Shown here in pieces: positions 22,160-34,289 of a DNA stretch of 64,000 bases (within the stretch, counting starts at the first letter, position 1; each line of letters opens with the position of its first letter). The notes under the pieces are model-generated. The model searched no databases. It was not told the DNA's origin and saw only the letters and a list, made by a program, of their open reading frames with translations. The stretch spans positions 14,178,340 to 14,242,339 of the forward strand of contig NC_087081.1 of the NCBI RefSeq assembly GCF_026151205.1, read 5' to 3'. Source of the DNA: Bolinopsis microptera (Eukaryota > Ctenophora > Tentaculata > Lobata > Bolinopsidae). A program made the translations under genes and the position numbers.

Positions 22160-22465
22160 GCAGACGTAAATAAAACAACGTAAATAAAACAACGTAAATA
22201 AAACAACGTAAATAAAACAACGTAAATAAAGCAACGTAAATAAAGCAACGTAAATAAAACAACGTAAATAAAACAACGTAAATAAAGCAACGTAAATAAA
22301 ACAACGTAAATAAAACAACGTAAATAAAACAACGTAAATAAAACAACGTAAATAAAACAACGTATATAAAACAACTTAAATAAAATAACGTAAATAAAAC
22401 AAAGTAAATAAAGAACGTAAATAAAAAACGTAAATAAAACAACGTCAATAAAACAATGTAAATAT
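22160..22465 (+). repeat. Minisatellite, 14-bp unit
   Basis: About 21 tandem units of AACAACGTAAATAA with few variants, forming the left edge of R-B copy 1. R-B copy 2 at 30290-30325 has only about two units, so the array expanded at this locus. Minus-strand peptides (FTLFYLRCFIYV) are repeat artefacts. Confidence 0.9.
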
Positions 22466-23870
22466 AGGAGGCCCAGCTGCAGAAAATCCTGTCTATGTCG
22501 CGTAAGATCATATTTCCAAGCCAAATGATCCATAAGGTGGAATTTGCAAAAACGATTTTATGGTTAATGTCAGTCTGCGACCCAAGACATATATACTGGA
22601 CCTCCAGGGATCATTATTTCAATAAAGTACCGCTATAATCTAATTTGATAATTGGAGAAGCAAGAAATAGACAAACAAACTCGGTCTTAACCTCAATGAT
22701 TAGTTTGTGCAAGGGCCGTCAATAATAATAATATAGTGGAAAATGAACATATATGCAACAATAAAAATGCAAATTCGATAAATCTTGGAATTTTTATTTA
22801 AAAATAAAGTTGCGGCGAATTACTCATTATAATTGTTAGGCTGCAGGCTTTGCTACCCTGTACTCATAGAATAATCCATAACCTTCTAGAATGTTCTGAA
22901 ATATTTATTTTACTTTTAGTTCAGGAACGGTCATCAAAATGAGTTTGTAACAAGGTCGATTATATTTTGTTAAATTTCTAGCTTTCTCTCAGAAAATGAA
23001 TTTGGCTTTCTATGGGAGGTAATTAGAATTATTACACTTTCTTCACATTCTCAGATTCAAATAAAAAGCATGCGAGATCACCTGGTCAAATGACCGGGAA
23101 ACGGAGAACATGACGCTCTGGTGACGTTATAGTCACGTGACCTCCGACCCGATCAATTGGGTTCTGTCTTGGTCAGCTCCCTGTTACCTGACCTTAATTG
23201 AGGTGACGTACGACACTTCGTTAATTCTATAAATGTCTGGAAAGCTGCAAAATTTCACATGCCCAGCACTTAAGATTCTTAAGGAGTTGTGCAAGATGAC
23301 AATTCATAGAAGCATAGAGGCCGCAGAATTATGAAGACTACCAGATCCTCGTGGAACTTCAGCGATCCATGATATCACGACAGGCCATACTATAATACAA
23401 GTACTACTGGCAGCTGCTGATTTTAGATTTTAGATTTTAGATTTCAGATTTCAAATTTCAGATTTCAGATTTCAGATTTCAAATTTCAGATTTCAGATTT
23501 CAGATTTCAGATTTCAGATTTTATAGATTTCAGATTTCAGATTTCAGATTTCAGATTTCAAATTTCAGATTTCAGATTTCAGATTTCAGATTTCAGATTT
23601 CAGATTTCAGATTTCAGATTTCAGATTTCAGATTTCAGATTTCAGATTTCAGATTTCAGATTTCAGATTTCAGATGGCTGCATCATGCATCAGGTATTTA
23701 CTCTCATTGCAACTTCCCTTTCTTTTCTTCTTATTCAGGGATATTAGATAGTGATGTTATTTATTATATCGCAACATTATGGTTGTGTACTGACAGCTGA
23801 TCAACTCACCTACTAATCAATCCAACTCTTTTTGTTATTCGTCACTGATTGGGTGACGTGATCTGCAGAT
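22466..23870 (+). repeat. Dispersed repeat R-B, copy 1
   Basis: Matches 30310-31366 plus 31703-31762 block for block: GCTGCAGAAAATCCTG, ATGGTTAATGTCAGTCTGCG, TTAGGCTGCAGGCTTTGC, GTCACGTGACCTC, a TTTCAGA minisatellite and CTGACAGCTGATCAACTC. The part 23096-23400 is also shared, inverted, with R-C at 32640-32910. It holds the empty site for the RTE-like insertion (GTACTGACAGCTGAT near 23787). No coding capacity; class unknown. Confidence 0.75.
23425..23675 (+). repeat. Minisatellite TTTCAGA in R-B copy 1
   Basis: About 35 tandem 7-bp units of TTTCAGA with occasional TTTTAGA and TTTCAAA variants. The homologous array in copy 2 (31059-31244) is shorter. Confidence 0.92.
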
Positions 23871-24047
23871 CACCGTGAGACCCCGGATCTCATGGGACCT
23901 AGTGGTTGGTGTTAAGCACACGTGCAGCATTTAGAAGTTAATTGGCAGTAACAATTATATTCTTATAAATCAAGAGGCTTGCATATAATGAACATATTGA
24001 CACGGGTGCAGAGTTGAGTCTGTACGGAACCTAGTAGTTTCAGATCC

Positions 24048-25105
24048 TTGTTTAACTTGCCGTACAGCAAGGTCATCCACTACTTTAGCCCGGCGAGGCA
24101 CATAACTCCCTCTAATTATATTCTTATAGCTGCCAGATCAAAGTTAAATTTAAAATATCTCTGCACGAGACCGACTGGCGTGCGAATAGAATTTTTATTG
24201 ATAACAGTAAATTATTCGCAAATAAACTCAGCAGACCCAGAATTCTCGCGCACTAAATTAGATTAGGAGGTGCACGATAAAAATAAACTTGCTCGGATTT
24301 TAAAAATTTTTGTACCAGTGTTTTCTAGAGACTGTGAGAATTTTCACAATACCAAATTTGTCATACCTTTTTGGAAAGATCAGTGAATTTCGCCTAAGTG
24401 CCATATTTGATGGTGCGCGGCTTTTGGAGCAAAAGTAGCTGTAAAAGTCGCGTAATTTAACCAAATTCGTCCAAATTTGACCATTTTTGTCGTATTATTC
24501 GTATTTATCTTCAGTTCCTTAAATGAGATCATTCTGAAAATTGGCAACGACCTTCCAATAGGGCTTTTACAACTGTCCGAAAAATTTGGTGGATATCGGA
24601 GTTGATATAGTGATCAAAATGGGGCAAAATACGCTGCTTTTAGCTGTAACATAATGTCTGTTGATTGGATATGCTTTAAATTTTTCGGACACTTTCCTTG
24701 TAAGTCTATGAGTAAGCTTACCAATTTTTGTTGCAATTGGAGGTCGGGAAGGATACTCAATATTTATTTGTTTGAAGAAAATTGTGCTGGCCGAAATTAG
24801 CGCTAAAAAACCATCCTACAGTCGGCACGCGCGGCTCACTGTCGATGGCGCACTACCTAATTAGATGAAGCATGAAGTCTCCGGTAAAATTTGTTGCCGT
24901 TATCAAGCGGGTTCATTCATACTACGTATGGGACCGCAATGATAAGCATGGCATCCATTTACATCACGATGTCAGAAGGGCTGTTGCATATGAACTTGTC
25001 AACTGCGTTGGCAAGTTATGTGGATCAGAACTGCCACGCCACAGGAACTGTGCGTGGCTCTACCACCATGAGCCTAACAGTCCTTTCAGATATCACCGTG
25101 GTTGA
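24048..25105 (+). pseudogene. Decayed piggyBac-like transposase fragment split by a MITE
   Basis: Left of the MITE the frame reads RPTGVRIEFLLITVN...FSRTKLD, resembling the piggyBac-family stretch KP.K.GIKFW...GKDEA. Right of the MITE, in shifting frames, come SPVKF, SSGFIHTT and LSTALASY..CHATGTVRG, resembling TS..LA.YL...THATGTVR. Both halves appear in family order, interrupted exactly by the 8-bp duplication AATTAGAT. Frameshifts and stops make it dead. The resemblance is by eye and moderate. Confidence 0.4.
24264..24858. mobile_element. hAT-type MITE, copy 1 (595 bp)
   Basis: Tips TAGGAGGTGCACG and CGCACTACCT(A) are inverted. AATTAGAT is duplicated at 24256-24263 and 24859-24866. An 8-bp duplication with TAGG-type tips is the hAT signature. 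The same 595-bp length occurs at 32924-33518. No transposase. It interrupts the piggyBac-like remnant. Confidence 0.85.
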
Positions 25106-25845
25106 GCACTAATCCATAAATGAATTAATTATATAAAAATCAACCTTTTCTGTCAAGCCCTTAAATTAAGCATATCATCAAGTATTTTCATATCTTTTTC
25201 AGTACATCCTCACTCCTCATCCAAATTCATCATTTGATTGCTACCACGATCGATTTTTGAAGAAATGATCTGATTGGTCGAAAATGCTTATCTTCTTAAG
25301 CTTATCAGATGAACTGATGAACATTCTTTCACTATCAAGCATTTTTGTCTCTTATCATCCCACCATACATTTCCTAAAACATTTTCACATTACCAAACAA
25401 AACTGTGCACATTTTATTTAATAATTATAGAAGCTTCTCTGGTAAATCAGCATCAAGCACGTTTCCTCAGTCAAAGTTCAGTGCAACAGTATTTTCGAAA
25501 ACTTCACAAACAACTAAATAGCAAAAATCACCACACAAAACTACACAACGAAACAATTTCACACATACAAATCACAACGACTTAATATACACTTTAGGTA
25601 AAGTCATATTATCATACTGATAAGCCCGAAAATCGAGATAAGGGCACTATATTGTAACATTTGATTTAGCGAATATTTTTAACAAATAAGTAGATAAGAC
25701 TCAGATCACGATTCTGTAGCATACAGGACCTCCGGTTCTCGTGAAAGAATCTGATTTGCACTAGTATAGATATATTTTACGTTATTTATAAATTTATACA
25801 TTTTTTATTCTCTAATTCCTCCACAAGCATAAGAGTTAACTTAAA
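25106..25845 (+). promoter_or_regulatory. Presumed 5' UTR/promoter region of the full-length LINE
   Basis: AT-rich, no competing ORF, leading to ACTTAAAATGGCAGC with A at -3 before the start codon. Non-LTR elements of this group carry internal promoters in the 5' UTR. The exact 5' end of the element is not visible, and no target duplication was found. Confidence 0.4.
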
Positions 25846-28800
25846 ATGGCAGCGAATGGAAATATTACTGATACTTCTGGTCATAAAATCAAAATAAAAT
25901 GTGGTAGCTGTAGCGGCTGGTGTTATTCTTCCAAAAACATCCGCAGCTGTTCATGGTGCCAAAACAACGTCCACGTCAAATGTTTTAAGGAAAATTTAGG
26001 TTGTACAAGCTGTTGTGAAAGTCTTATTCCTGGATTTTACGCGACTTACTATGAAATTTACGATGACTACAATAAGCTTAATTGCGCTATTTATAATCCA
26101 TACGCTCAAAATAGTCGATGTAATCTTATTGGAGACGCCATGACCAATGAAGAGCACCAGGATTCAACATGGAGTGACATTTCGGCTTTCCTAACTCACT
26201 GTCAGTATAAACAGCAACGTAACGTAAAAAGGTCGACATCCTCTCAACTTAAAACATTTTCCATGAATATCAGATCCCTTTTCAAAAATATTGATCAACT
26301 ACGAGAAGATATAGAAATATATGATAAGTATGATGTATTGTGTTTTAACGAAACTAACTGCACACTAGAAAAATTGCCTAACGGAATAAACGACATCACA
26401 TTAAATGGATTCCATGAACCGTATATCCAAGATCCCATCCGCACATCGGGTAAAGGTGGGGGGCTTGCCATATACATACACAAACGTGTAGCTGACTCTG
26501 ATAAAATTGATATTTTCAATCCCAACCCTGAACCCTCAAATACTAGCGGCGAATTTCAATTTATCAAGATCCACCAGTGTAAAGGATATAATAGAACAAA
26601 GATAATTGGAAATTTTTATCGCTCTCCCGCTAGAAAACCTGAAGCATTTCTTGAAATTTTTAAAAGTACGCTTCACAACCTGGGAAGACACTCTCGCAAA
26701 CATATGACGTTACATGGAGATTTTAATCTAAATTTACTGAAGCACAGTAGCAACCAGGCATGTCAAAGCATTATAGATATTGCATCCTCTTACGGTTTCA
26801 TCCAAATTGTATCACGTCCAACTCGCATAACAGACCACAGTGCCACGCTTATTGATCATATCTACACGAACAATCTTGAAGATACAATAAGCTGCAACGT
26901 ATTAACGACAGATCTGTCGGATCACTTAGCGATAGTTACAACAATTAATCTTGATAATACATCCACCAGCAGTTACCGCTCCGCATCTTATAATCAAAAT
27001 CCAACACAAACCAACGTACGTAGTTTTAATGAGGCCAACAACCATAAATTTAGAGATTTAATAATGGAAGAAAATTGGTCTGTAATACTAACAAATACCC
27101 CTGATGCTAACCAGCAGTTTGATTGTTTAAATTCGGCTTACAACAGGATTTATAACGCTGCCTACCCGACAAAAAGACAGTCCGAGCGCAGACAAAATGA
27201 ACGTGTTAATCCCAAACCATGGATACTGCCCTGGCTTGAAGAAGCTATAGAACGTAAAAATCAGGCATATCATGATTTTGTTAAGGAACCAGTTGATAGG
27301 AACCAGCTAAAATATGACCGTTTGAAAAAGTTTTGCACCAAACACGTTGACAAAGCCAAAAACATACACTACAAAAAATTCTTTGAACAACACAAAGATA
27401 ATTCTAAGAAGCAGTGGCAGATGATTAACGGACTTCTGAATAGGAAACCAGCCAAACCTACATCGATAAAACTGTCGGACGAAAACGGACAAGTCAGCAC
27501 TCCGGCAGCAGTAGCAGAAAAATTTAATGATCACTTCTCAAACATCGCTCCAAAAATTAAATCTGAAATTAGTAGTAGGACCACTTTCGATCCTGGTGGG
27601 GCCCAGGGGACACTACGTAACCCTTCTCCAAATAGTATCTACATAAAACCAGTCACAACTACCGAAGTTCAAGACGTTATTAACCTATTTAAGAATAAAG
27701 CTACTCTTGACACCAAAATCCAACCACTCAAAATTGCCAACAGCTGTCATAATTTTACCACTGTATTGGCCCACGTTGTTAACAGCTCGTTCGAACAAGG
27801 GGTCTTTCCCCAAGCCTTGAAAACGGCAAAAGTAGTTCCTGTACATAAAGGTGGATCTAAAACTGACATCAAAAATTACAGACCGATATCTCTACTTGCC
27901 ACTTTCTCAAAAGTCTACGAAAAGCTTATGCACAATCGAGTCATAAATTTCTTGGATACCTACAATATACTTTGTGAAAATCAATACGGCTTCCGCCCAG
28001 GTAGGTCTTGTGAACATGCACTTCTTAATGCTAAAGACAGAATCCTCAATTCAATGTCTAAAAAGCAAGTTACTTTGCTCCTCTTGATTGACTTTAGCAA
28101 AGCCTTTGACCTTGTGGATCACTCCATACTCCTGAATAAGCTCGAGCACTATGGCATAAGAGGTCTAGCTTTAAACTGGTTTAAATCATATCTTATGAAC
28201 AGAAACCAGTTTGTATCAATTGGATCCTCTGAATCCTCAGCCAATCCAATTATTTACGGTGTACCCCAAGGTTCAATTTTGGGACCTCTCCTTTTTATAA
28301 TCTACATAAATGATCTTCCTCAAATATCAGAAATAGCTAATTTCATCATGTACGCAGATGATGCAAACATTTTCCTAACAGGAGAAAATATAAACGAGGT
28401 TTATGATAAGCTCAAAATTCTTAGCGATGTCTTAGTTAAATGGGTAGATAACAACGGATTAGCTCTAAATCTTAAAAAAACGAATTATATGATCTTTTCT
28501 CGACAAAGAAACCTCATTTATCGCGATGTAGTAATTTCTGGTGTCACAATCGAAAGAAAAACAGAAGCCCGTTTCTTAGGTGTTATAATAGATAACAAAC
28601 TGAACTGGTCGCAACATATTTCTGCCATGAAAATGAAAATGGCCAGATACATTGGAGTCATGTACAAACTTAAAAAATATTTGCCTCTGGAAGCACGTTT
28701 ACAAATATATCACAGCTTTGTGCAGTCTCACCTTAATTACTGCTCCCTCGTCTGGGGTTTTGCTGCCAAATCCCATATAGAAACACTATTTGTTAAACAG

Positions 28801-29331
28801 AAAATGGGTCTTAGAGCAATACTACCAGGTTTTGTTAATTACTGGTACAAAGATGGTACACCACCAGCAAGTACCAAGTCTGGTTTCTATGTACACAAAA
28901 TATTGACAGTTCAAAGTATCATCGTGAAGAACGCATTAGTTTTTATACATAAGCTAAAAAACTTCCCAAGTCTAGTGCCTCCCTCTATAAAGAAAACAAT
29001 ACCTAACAGTGCACCAATATTTAACGTCGCCGATCCGGATTCGAGTCTTACAACTTTATGGTCAGATGAATACGGTAAACACCCTTACAATAATTCAGTA
29101 TTCTACAAAGGTCCACTATTAGCAATAAACAGATATAGTGTCGCAGCAACTTCCTTGCCAAGTCTATTCAACCTTAACATCTACAAAAGGTGCATAAAAA
29201 ACATGCTCATTGATCAACAAAACGAGGGCATTGCAGACGAATGGCCTAACTTTATGTTATACAATATAACGGGACTAAGGAAATCAGAGCGCAACATCAA
29301 CCGTAATGCTAATAATAACTCTGTCCCATAA
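25846..29331 (+). CDS. Full-length CR1/Jockey-group LINE polyprotein (endonuclease + reverse transcriptase)
   Basis: A 1161-codon uninterrupted ORF from a true ATG. Residues 19-56 form a zinc finger with C19-C22-C35-C38-H43-C46-C53-C56 spacing and an RSCSWCQNNVHVKC core. An apurinic-type endonuclease spans about 135-370, with E169 (NETN), GDFN 291-294 and SDH 358-360. The reverse transcriptase covers about 640-900: catalytic D749 (IDFSKAF), GVPQGSILGP, and YADD 836-839. All catalytic motifs are intact, so the element may be competent. It nicks DNA and copies its RNA by target-primed reverse transcription. There is no separate ORF1 upstream. The clade assignment (CR1, Jockey or relative) is from motifs only. 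Confidence 0.95.
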   Translation: MAANGNITDTSGHKIKIKCGSCSGWCYSSKNIRSCSWCQNNVHVKCFKENLGCTSCCESLIPGFYATYYEIYDDYNKLNCAIYNPYAQNSRCNLIGDAMTNEEHQDSTWSDISAFLTHCQYKQQRNVKRSTSSQLKTFSMNIRSLFKNIDQLREDIEIYDKYDVLCFNETNCTLEKLPNGINDITLNGFHEPYIQDPIRTSGKGGGLAIYIHKRVADSDKIDIFNPNPEPSNTSGEFQFIKIHQCKGYNRTKIIGNFYRSPARKPEAFLEIFKSTLHNLGRHSRKHMTLHGDFNLNLLKHSSNQACQSIIDIASSYGFIQIVSRPTRITDHSATLIDHIYTNNLEDTISCNVLTTDLSDHLAIVTTINLDNTSTSSYRSASYNQNPTQTNVRSFNEANNHKFRDLIMEENWSVILTNTPDANQQFDCLNSAYNRIYNAAYPTKRQSERRQNERVNPKPWILPWLEEAIERKNQAYHDFVKEPVDRNQLKYDRLKKFCTKHVDKAKNIHYKKFFEQHKDNSKKQWQMINGLLNRKPAKPTSIKLSDENGQVSTPAAVAEKFNDHFSNIAPKIKSEISSRTTFDPGGAQGTLRNPSPNSIYIKPVTTTEVQDVINLFKNKATLDTKIQPLKIANSCHNFTTVLAHVVNSSFEQGVFPQALKTAKVVPVHKGGSKTDIKNYRPISLLATFSKVYEKLMHNRVINFLDTYNILCENQYGFRPGRSCEHALLNAKDRILNSMSKKQVTLLLLIDFSKAFDLVDHSILLNKLEHYGIRGLALNWFKSYLMNRNQFVSIGSSESSANPIIYGVPQGSILGPLLFIIYINDLPQISEIANFIMYADDANIFLTGENINEVYDKLKILSDVLVKWVDNNGLALNLKKTNYMIFSRQRNLIYRDVVISGVTIERKTEARFLGVIIDNKLNWSQHISAMKMKMARYIGVMYKLKKYLPLEARLQIYHSFVQSHLNYCSLVWGFAAKSHIETLFVKQKMGLRAILPGFVNYWYKDGTPPASTKSGFYVHKILTVQSIIVKNALVFIHKLKNFPSLVPPSIKKTIPNSAPIFNVADPDSSLTTLWSDEYGKHPYNNSVFYKGPLLAINRYSVAATSLPSLFNLNIYKRCIKNMLIDQQNEGIADEWPNFMLYNITGLRKSERNINRNANNNSVP

Positions 29332-29842
29332 GCACGCCATCACAGAATCAATTTCACTGCATACCATCTCAGTTACACTGCCATCAATTCGCCAGCAAAA
29401 ACGGCATGACGCTATGCGACTGATAACAGTCGTTAAATTTTAAAAATTTTGGAATAGCTAGCTAGCAGTAGCTATGCGCCTGTTTCCACTCTAACAACTC
29501 TAAAAGCATATTAATATGATAATTTCAACTAAAGGCAACTTTATATGTGCTCAGCTATGTTTTGTTTCGACAAGCTCTATTATATACATTTTAATCGTTT
29601 TAATGAGATCTAATCTTGTATGAGTTTTGAGTTTGAATTGATAACACTTATTATATATATTATTTTTTGAGTAAACATTGGCTGGTACTTCGGGCCGGTC
29701 CCCAACAAAAAGTTGCGTTTGTGTTAAGATTTTGGATTTGATTAAAATGAATAAGTTCTTTACAATTATCTATAATGTAATTTGATAACCGGTATTGTAA
29801 ACCAGTATTTTAATGTAACTGCCAGTATTTTAATGTAACTGC
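29332..29842 (+). mobile_element. LINE 3' UTR with 20-bp terminal repeats
   Basis: No ORF. It ends in two near-exact head-to-tail 20-bp units (29801-29820 and 29821-29840: CCAGTATTTTAATGTAACT plus A or G). Short terminal repeats rather than poly-A are typical of CR1-like 3' ends, so this is the likely 3' boundary (inference). Confidence 0.55.
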
Positions 29843-29941
29843 TATTTTTTATTTGCAATGATGCAAGTGCGAAGAACACTGCCATCTCCACGGAACTACC
29901 GCTGTAAAGACTCACTACAAAAGGCGAGCGCACCATCTACT

Positions 29942-30281
<340 letters not shown>

Positions 30282-31058
30282 CGCATGCTAAATAAAACAA
30301 CGTAAATTAAACAATGTAAATATAGGAGGCTGAGCTGCAGAAAATCCTGTTTATGTCGCGTAAGATCATATTTTCAAGCCAAATGATCTATAAGATGGAA
30401 TTTGCGAAGACAATTTTATGGTTAATGTCAGTCTGCGACCCAAGACATTTATACTGGACCTCCAGGGATCATTATTTCAATAAAGCACCGCATCTAATTT
30501 GATTGGAGAAGCAAGAAATAGACAAACAAACTCGGTCTTAACCTCAATGATTAGTTTGTGCAAGATGAATATAGTGGAAAATGAACATATATGCAACAAT
30601 AAAAATGCAAATTCGATAAATCTTGGAATTTTTATCTAAAAATAAAGTTGCGGCGAATTACTCATTATAATTGTTAGGCTGCAGGCTTTGCTACCCTGTA
30701 CTCATAGAATAATCCATAACCTTCTAGAATGTTCTGAAATATTTATTTTACTTTTAGTTCAGGAACGGTCATCAAAATGAGTTTGTAACAAGGTCGATTA
30801 TATTTTGGTAAATTTGTAGCTTTCTCTCAGAAAATGAATCTGGCTTTCTATGGGAGGTAATCAGAATTACACTTACATTCAGATTCTCAGATTTAAATAA
30901 AAAGCATGCAAGATCACCTGGTCCAATGAGCGGGAAACGGAGAACATGAAGCTCTGGTGACGTTACAGTCACGTGACCTCAGGCTCATAATCACGTGACC
31001 TCCGACCCGATCAATTGGGTTCTGTCCTGTAATACAAGTACTACGGGCAGCTGCTGAT

Positions 31059-31244
31059 TTCAGATTTCATATTTCAGATTTCATATTTCAGATTTCAGAT
31101 TTCAGATTTCAGATTTCAGATTTCAGATTTCAGATTTCAGATTTCAGATTTCAGATTTCAGATTTCAGATTTCAGATTTCCGATTTCCGATTTCAGATTT
31201 CAGATTTCAGATTTCAGATTTCAGATTTCAGATTTCAGATTTCA
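31059..31244 (+). repeat. Minisatellite TTTCAGA in R-B copy 2
   Basis: About 26 tandem 7-bp units with TTTCATA and TTTCCGA variants, at the same place as in copy 1. Confidence 0.92.
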
Positions 31245-31366
31245 GATGGCTGTATCAGGTATTTACTCTCATTGCAACTTCCTTTTCTTTCCTTCTTATT
31301 CAGGGATGTTAGATAGTCATGCTATTTATTATCTCGCAACATTATGGTTGTGTACTGACAGCTGAT

Positions 31367-31687
31367 GTTGATACTTTCGTACGAGCAGCTAGACTCCGAT
31401 GGTTTGGCCATGTGGTGAGGATGCCAGAAGAAAGAATACCCAACTATCTTCTGCACTGGATCCCAAAGCATGGTAAAAGGTGAAGAGGTAGACCTCGGAA
31501 AAACTGGTTGTCATGTGTCCGGGAGGATGCAGCAATCTTCACAGGTGTCGATAACATCACGATAGAAGATGCAGAACAACAAGCTACAGACAGGGTTCAC
31601 TGGAGAGGTCTAATACACCGGAGAAAGGAGTTACTATGTGGTGCAGGCCACTCCAACGACTAGGAGGAGACCTTTTCAAGTAAGTAA
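31367..31687 (+). pseudogene. 5'-truncated RTE-like LINE fragment with target duplication
   Basis: One frame reads RAARLRWFGHVVRMPEE, then after a stop RGRPRKNWLSCVREDA, DRVHWRGLIHRRKE and CGAGHSND, then a stop and an (AAGT)n tail. This is the known C-terminal tail of RTE-type polymerases. GTACTGACAGCTGAT flanks it at 31352-31366 and 31688-31702, and the uninterrupted site exists in R-B copy 1 near 23787. Strong 5' truncation plus a microsatellite tail shows target-primed insertion. One internal stop, otherwise well kept. Confidence 0.8.
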
Positions 31688-31761
31688 GTACTGACAGCTG
31701 ATCAACTCACCTACTTATCAATCCAATTCTGTATATTATTCGTCACTGATTAGGTGACGAC

Positions 31762-32312
<551 letters not shown>

Positions 32313-32923
32313 GTAGTAGTTCTTAGTAAAATCCTTGACCGTATTATTTTCATCCCTTCAACCGTACCAATATGATGATGTTAAGATTAGTTCATACTAT
32401 TTAGCTCTATAGGTCAAAGTTCTGTCCTAACCAGTAGTCCCTATTAATCGCCTTCCATCCTCATACAACCGCCGCCACCTTACTTAGGGTAAACGGACTT
32501 TCGCTATGATAATTTATTCATGTTGTTGTTCACATTGAATACACTATATTACCATATCCTTTTTTTACTTGTTTTACTTGGTTATCTTCCAGATATAAAT
32601 TCACCAACATTTTTTAAGTCGATAATTGCAATAGAAGTTCCTTTCCTAAAATGTATCTTGTACTATAGGGCCTGTCATGATATCATGGATCGCTTAAGTT
32701 CCACGAGGATCTGGTAGTCCTCATAATTCTGCGGCCTCTATGGATCGTCATCTCGCACAACTCTTTAAGAACCTTGTGAGTTTGGCATGTGAAAATTAGC
32801 AGCCTTCCAGACATGTATTGGGTTAGCAAGGTGTCGTACGTCACCTCAAGATCGGGTGACAGATTGGGTCTGAGGTCACGTGATTATGAGCCTGAGGTCA
32901 CGTGACTATGACGTCACCAGAGC

Positions 32924-33518
32924 TAGGGGGTGCACGATAAAAATAAACTTGCTCGGATTTTAAAAATTTGTGTACCACTGTTTTCTAGAGACTGTGAGAA
33001 TTTTCACAATATCAAATTTGTTATACCTTTTTGGAAAGATCAGTGAGTTTCGCCTAGGTGCCTTATTTGATGGTGCGCGGCTTTTGGAGCAAAAGTAACT
33101 GTAAAAGTCGCGTAATTTGACCAAATTCGTCCAAATTTGACCATTTTTGTAGTATTATTCGGATTTATCTTCAGTTCCTCAAATGAGATCATTCTGGAAA
33201 TTGGCGACGACCTTCCAATTGGGCTTTCACAACTGTCCGAAAAATTTGGTGGATATCGGACTTGATATAGTGATCAAAATGGGGCAAAATACGCTGCTTT
33301 TAGCTGTAACATAATGTCTGATGGTTGGATATGCTTTAAATTTTTCGGACACTTTTCTTGTAAGTCTATGAGTAAGCTTACCAATTTTTGTTGCAATTGG
33401 AGGTCGGGAAGGATACTCAATATCTATTTGTTTGAAGAAAATTGTGCTGGCCGAAATTAGCGCTAAAAAACCATCCTACAGTCAGCACGCGCGGCTCACT
33501 GTCGATGGCGCACTACCT
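32924..33518. mobile_element. hAT-type MITE, copy 2 (595 bp), empty site present in window
   Basis: Same tips and length as copy 1. ACCAGAGC is duplicated at 32916-32923 and 33519-33526. The homologous R-C copy at 59339-59346 has a single ATCAGAGC and no insertion, which proves the event and its 8-bp duplication. Non-autonomous. Confidence 0.9.
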
Positions 33519-34289
33519 ACCAGAGCTTTCAAGCTCTCTTTGACTTTGTTCCATATCCAATACTTAATGCTTACTTTATGCTTACAAGCACTAACAGATG
33601 TTTTTCGCCAATCTACTTTAAGTTCATACCAGCGATCAAATTTTTAAACATTTTTTAAAAATGTGACAATGACTAATGTATGTAGTACAACACAGTGGCT
33701 GCAAAAGCGCAAATTGCAAACTAAGTATTTTCGCGCGTTTTCGCGCGTTTTGACAAGATATATATTATGAGCACTCTTTAAATGCTTTTCATAAATTCCA
33801 GAACAATCCTTTTAGTATGATTTTTAATACAACATACAATTTATGGTCTAAATATCATTATCTAGCAATTTTGAAATTTCTAGCTTAACTGTAAATAGAG
33901 TTAAGTGCATTTTAAAACAAGTAAAAGTCTTCCATTTTGTTTTGATCATAACATTTTAACTAAGTAAAAGTATTTGGGCATATTTACACGAAATGATCAG
34001 AAATTGTCTAAATAACAATACAGTCAAAGTTTTAATGATCGGCAGTAAAATATTCGTAACCAAAACGTTAATCAAAGTTATACGAATTATACTTATTTGT
34101 TTACAATATTGACCTTAAATTGAACAAAATGCGCGGAACGCGCGCGATCTTATATCATATATGCGTAGGTGAAGAAAGAGACTAGCCATCTTTACAACAA
34201 AGGAAAGGATTTAATAACCTCTACTAGCCTTAGAGCATAACCATGCTCTTTCCACAATGCAGAAGTATGAGCAAATAACTCCTTTCGCA

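Larger units (their letters stand above)
30290..31761 (+). repeat. Dispersed repeat R-B, copy 2
   Basis: Follows copy 1 (22466-23870) in order, with a shorter 14-bp array, a deletion near 30490 and a shorter TTTCAGA array. It is interrupted at 31367-31687 by an RTE-like fragment. Contains GTCACGTGAC and TCACGTGA E-box palindromes near 30968-30998. Non-coding. Confidence 0.75.

Noticed and set aside
22138-22533. Hydrophobic FTLFYLRCFIYV repeat peptides on the minus strand
   Set aside because: Created by the 14-bp minisatellite in different frames; R-B copy 2 lacks the array and any such frame.
23425-23675. CRISPR-like regular repeats (also 50941-50995 and 53221-53294)
   Set aside because: Units are directly adjacent with no unique spacers, no cas genes, and the genome is animal. 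They are minisatellites and transposon subterminal arrays.
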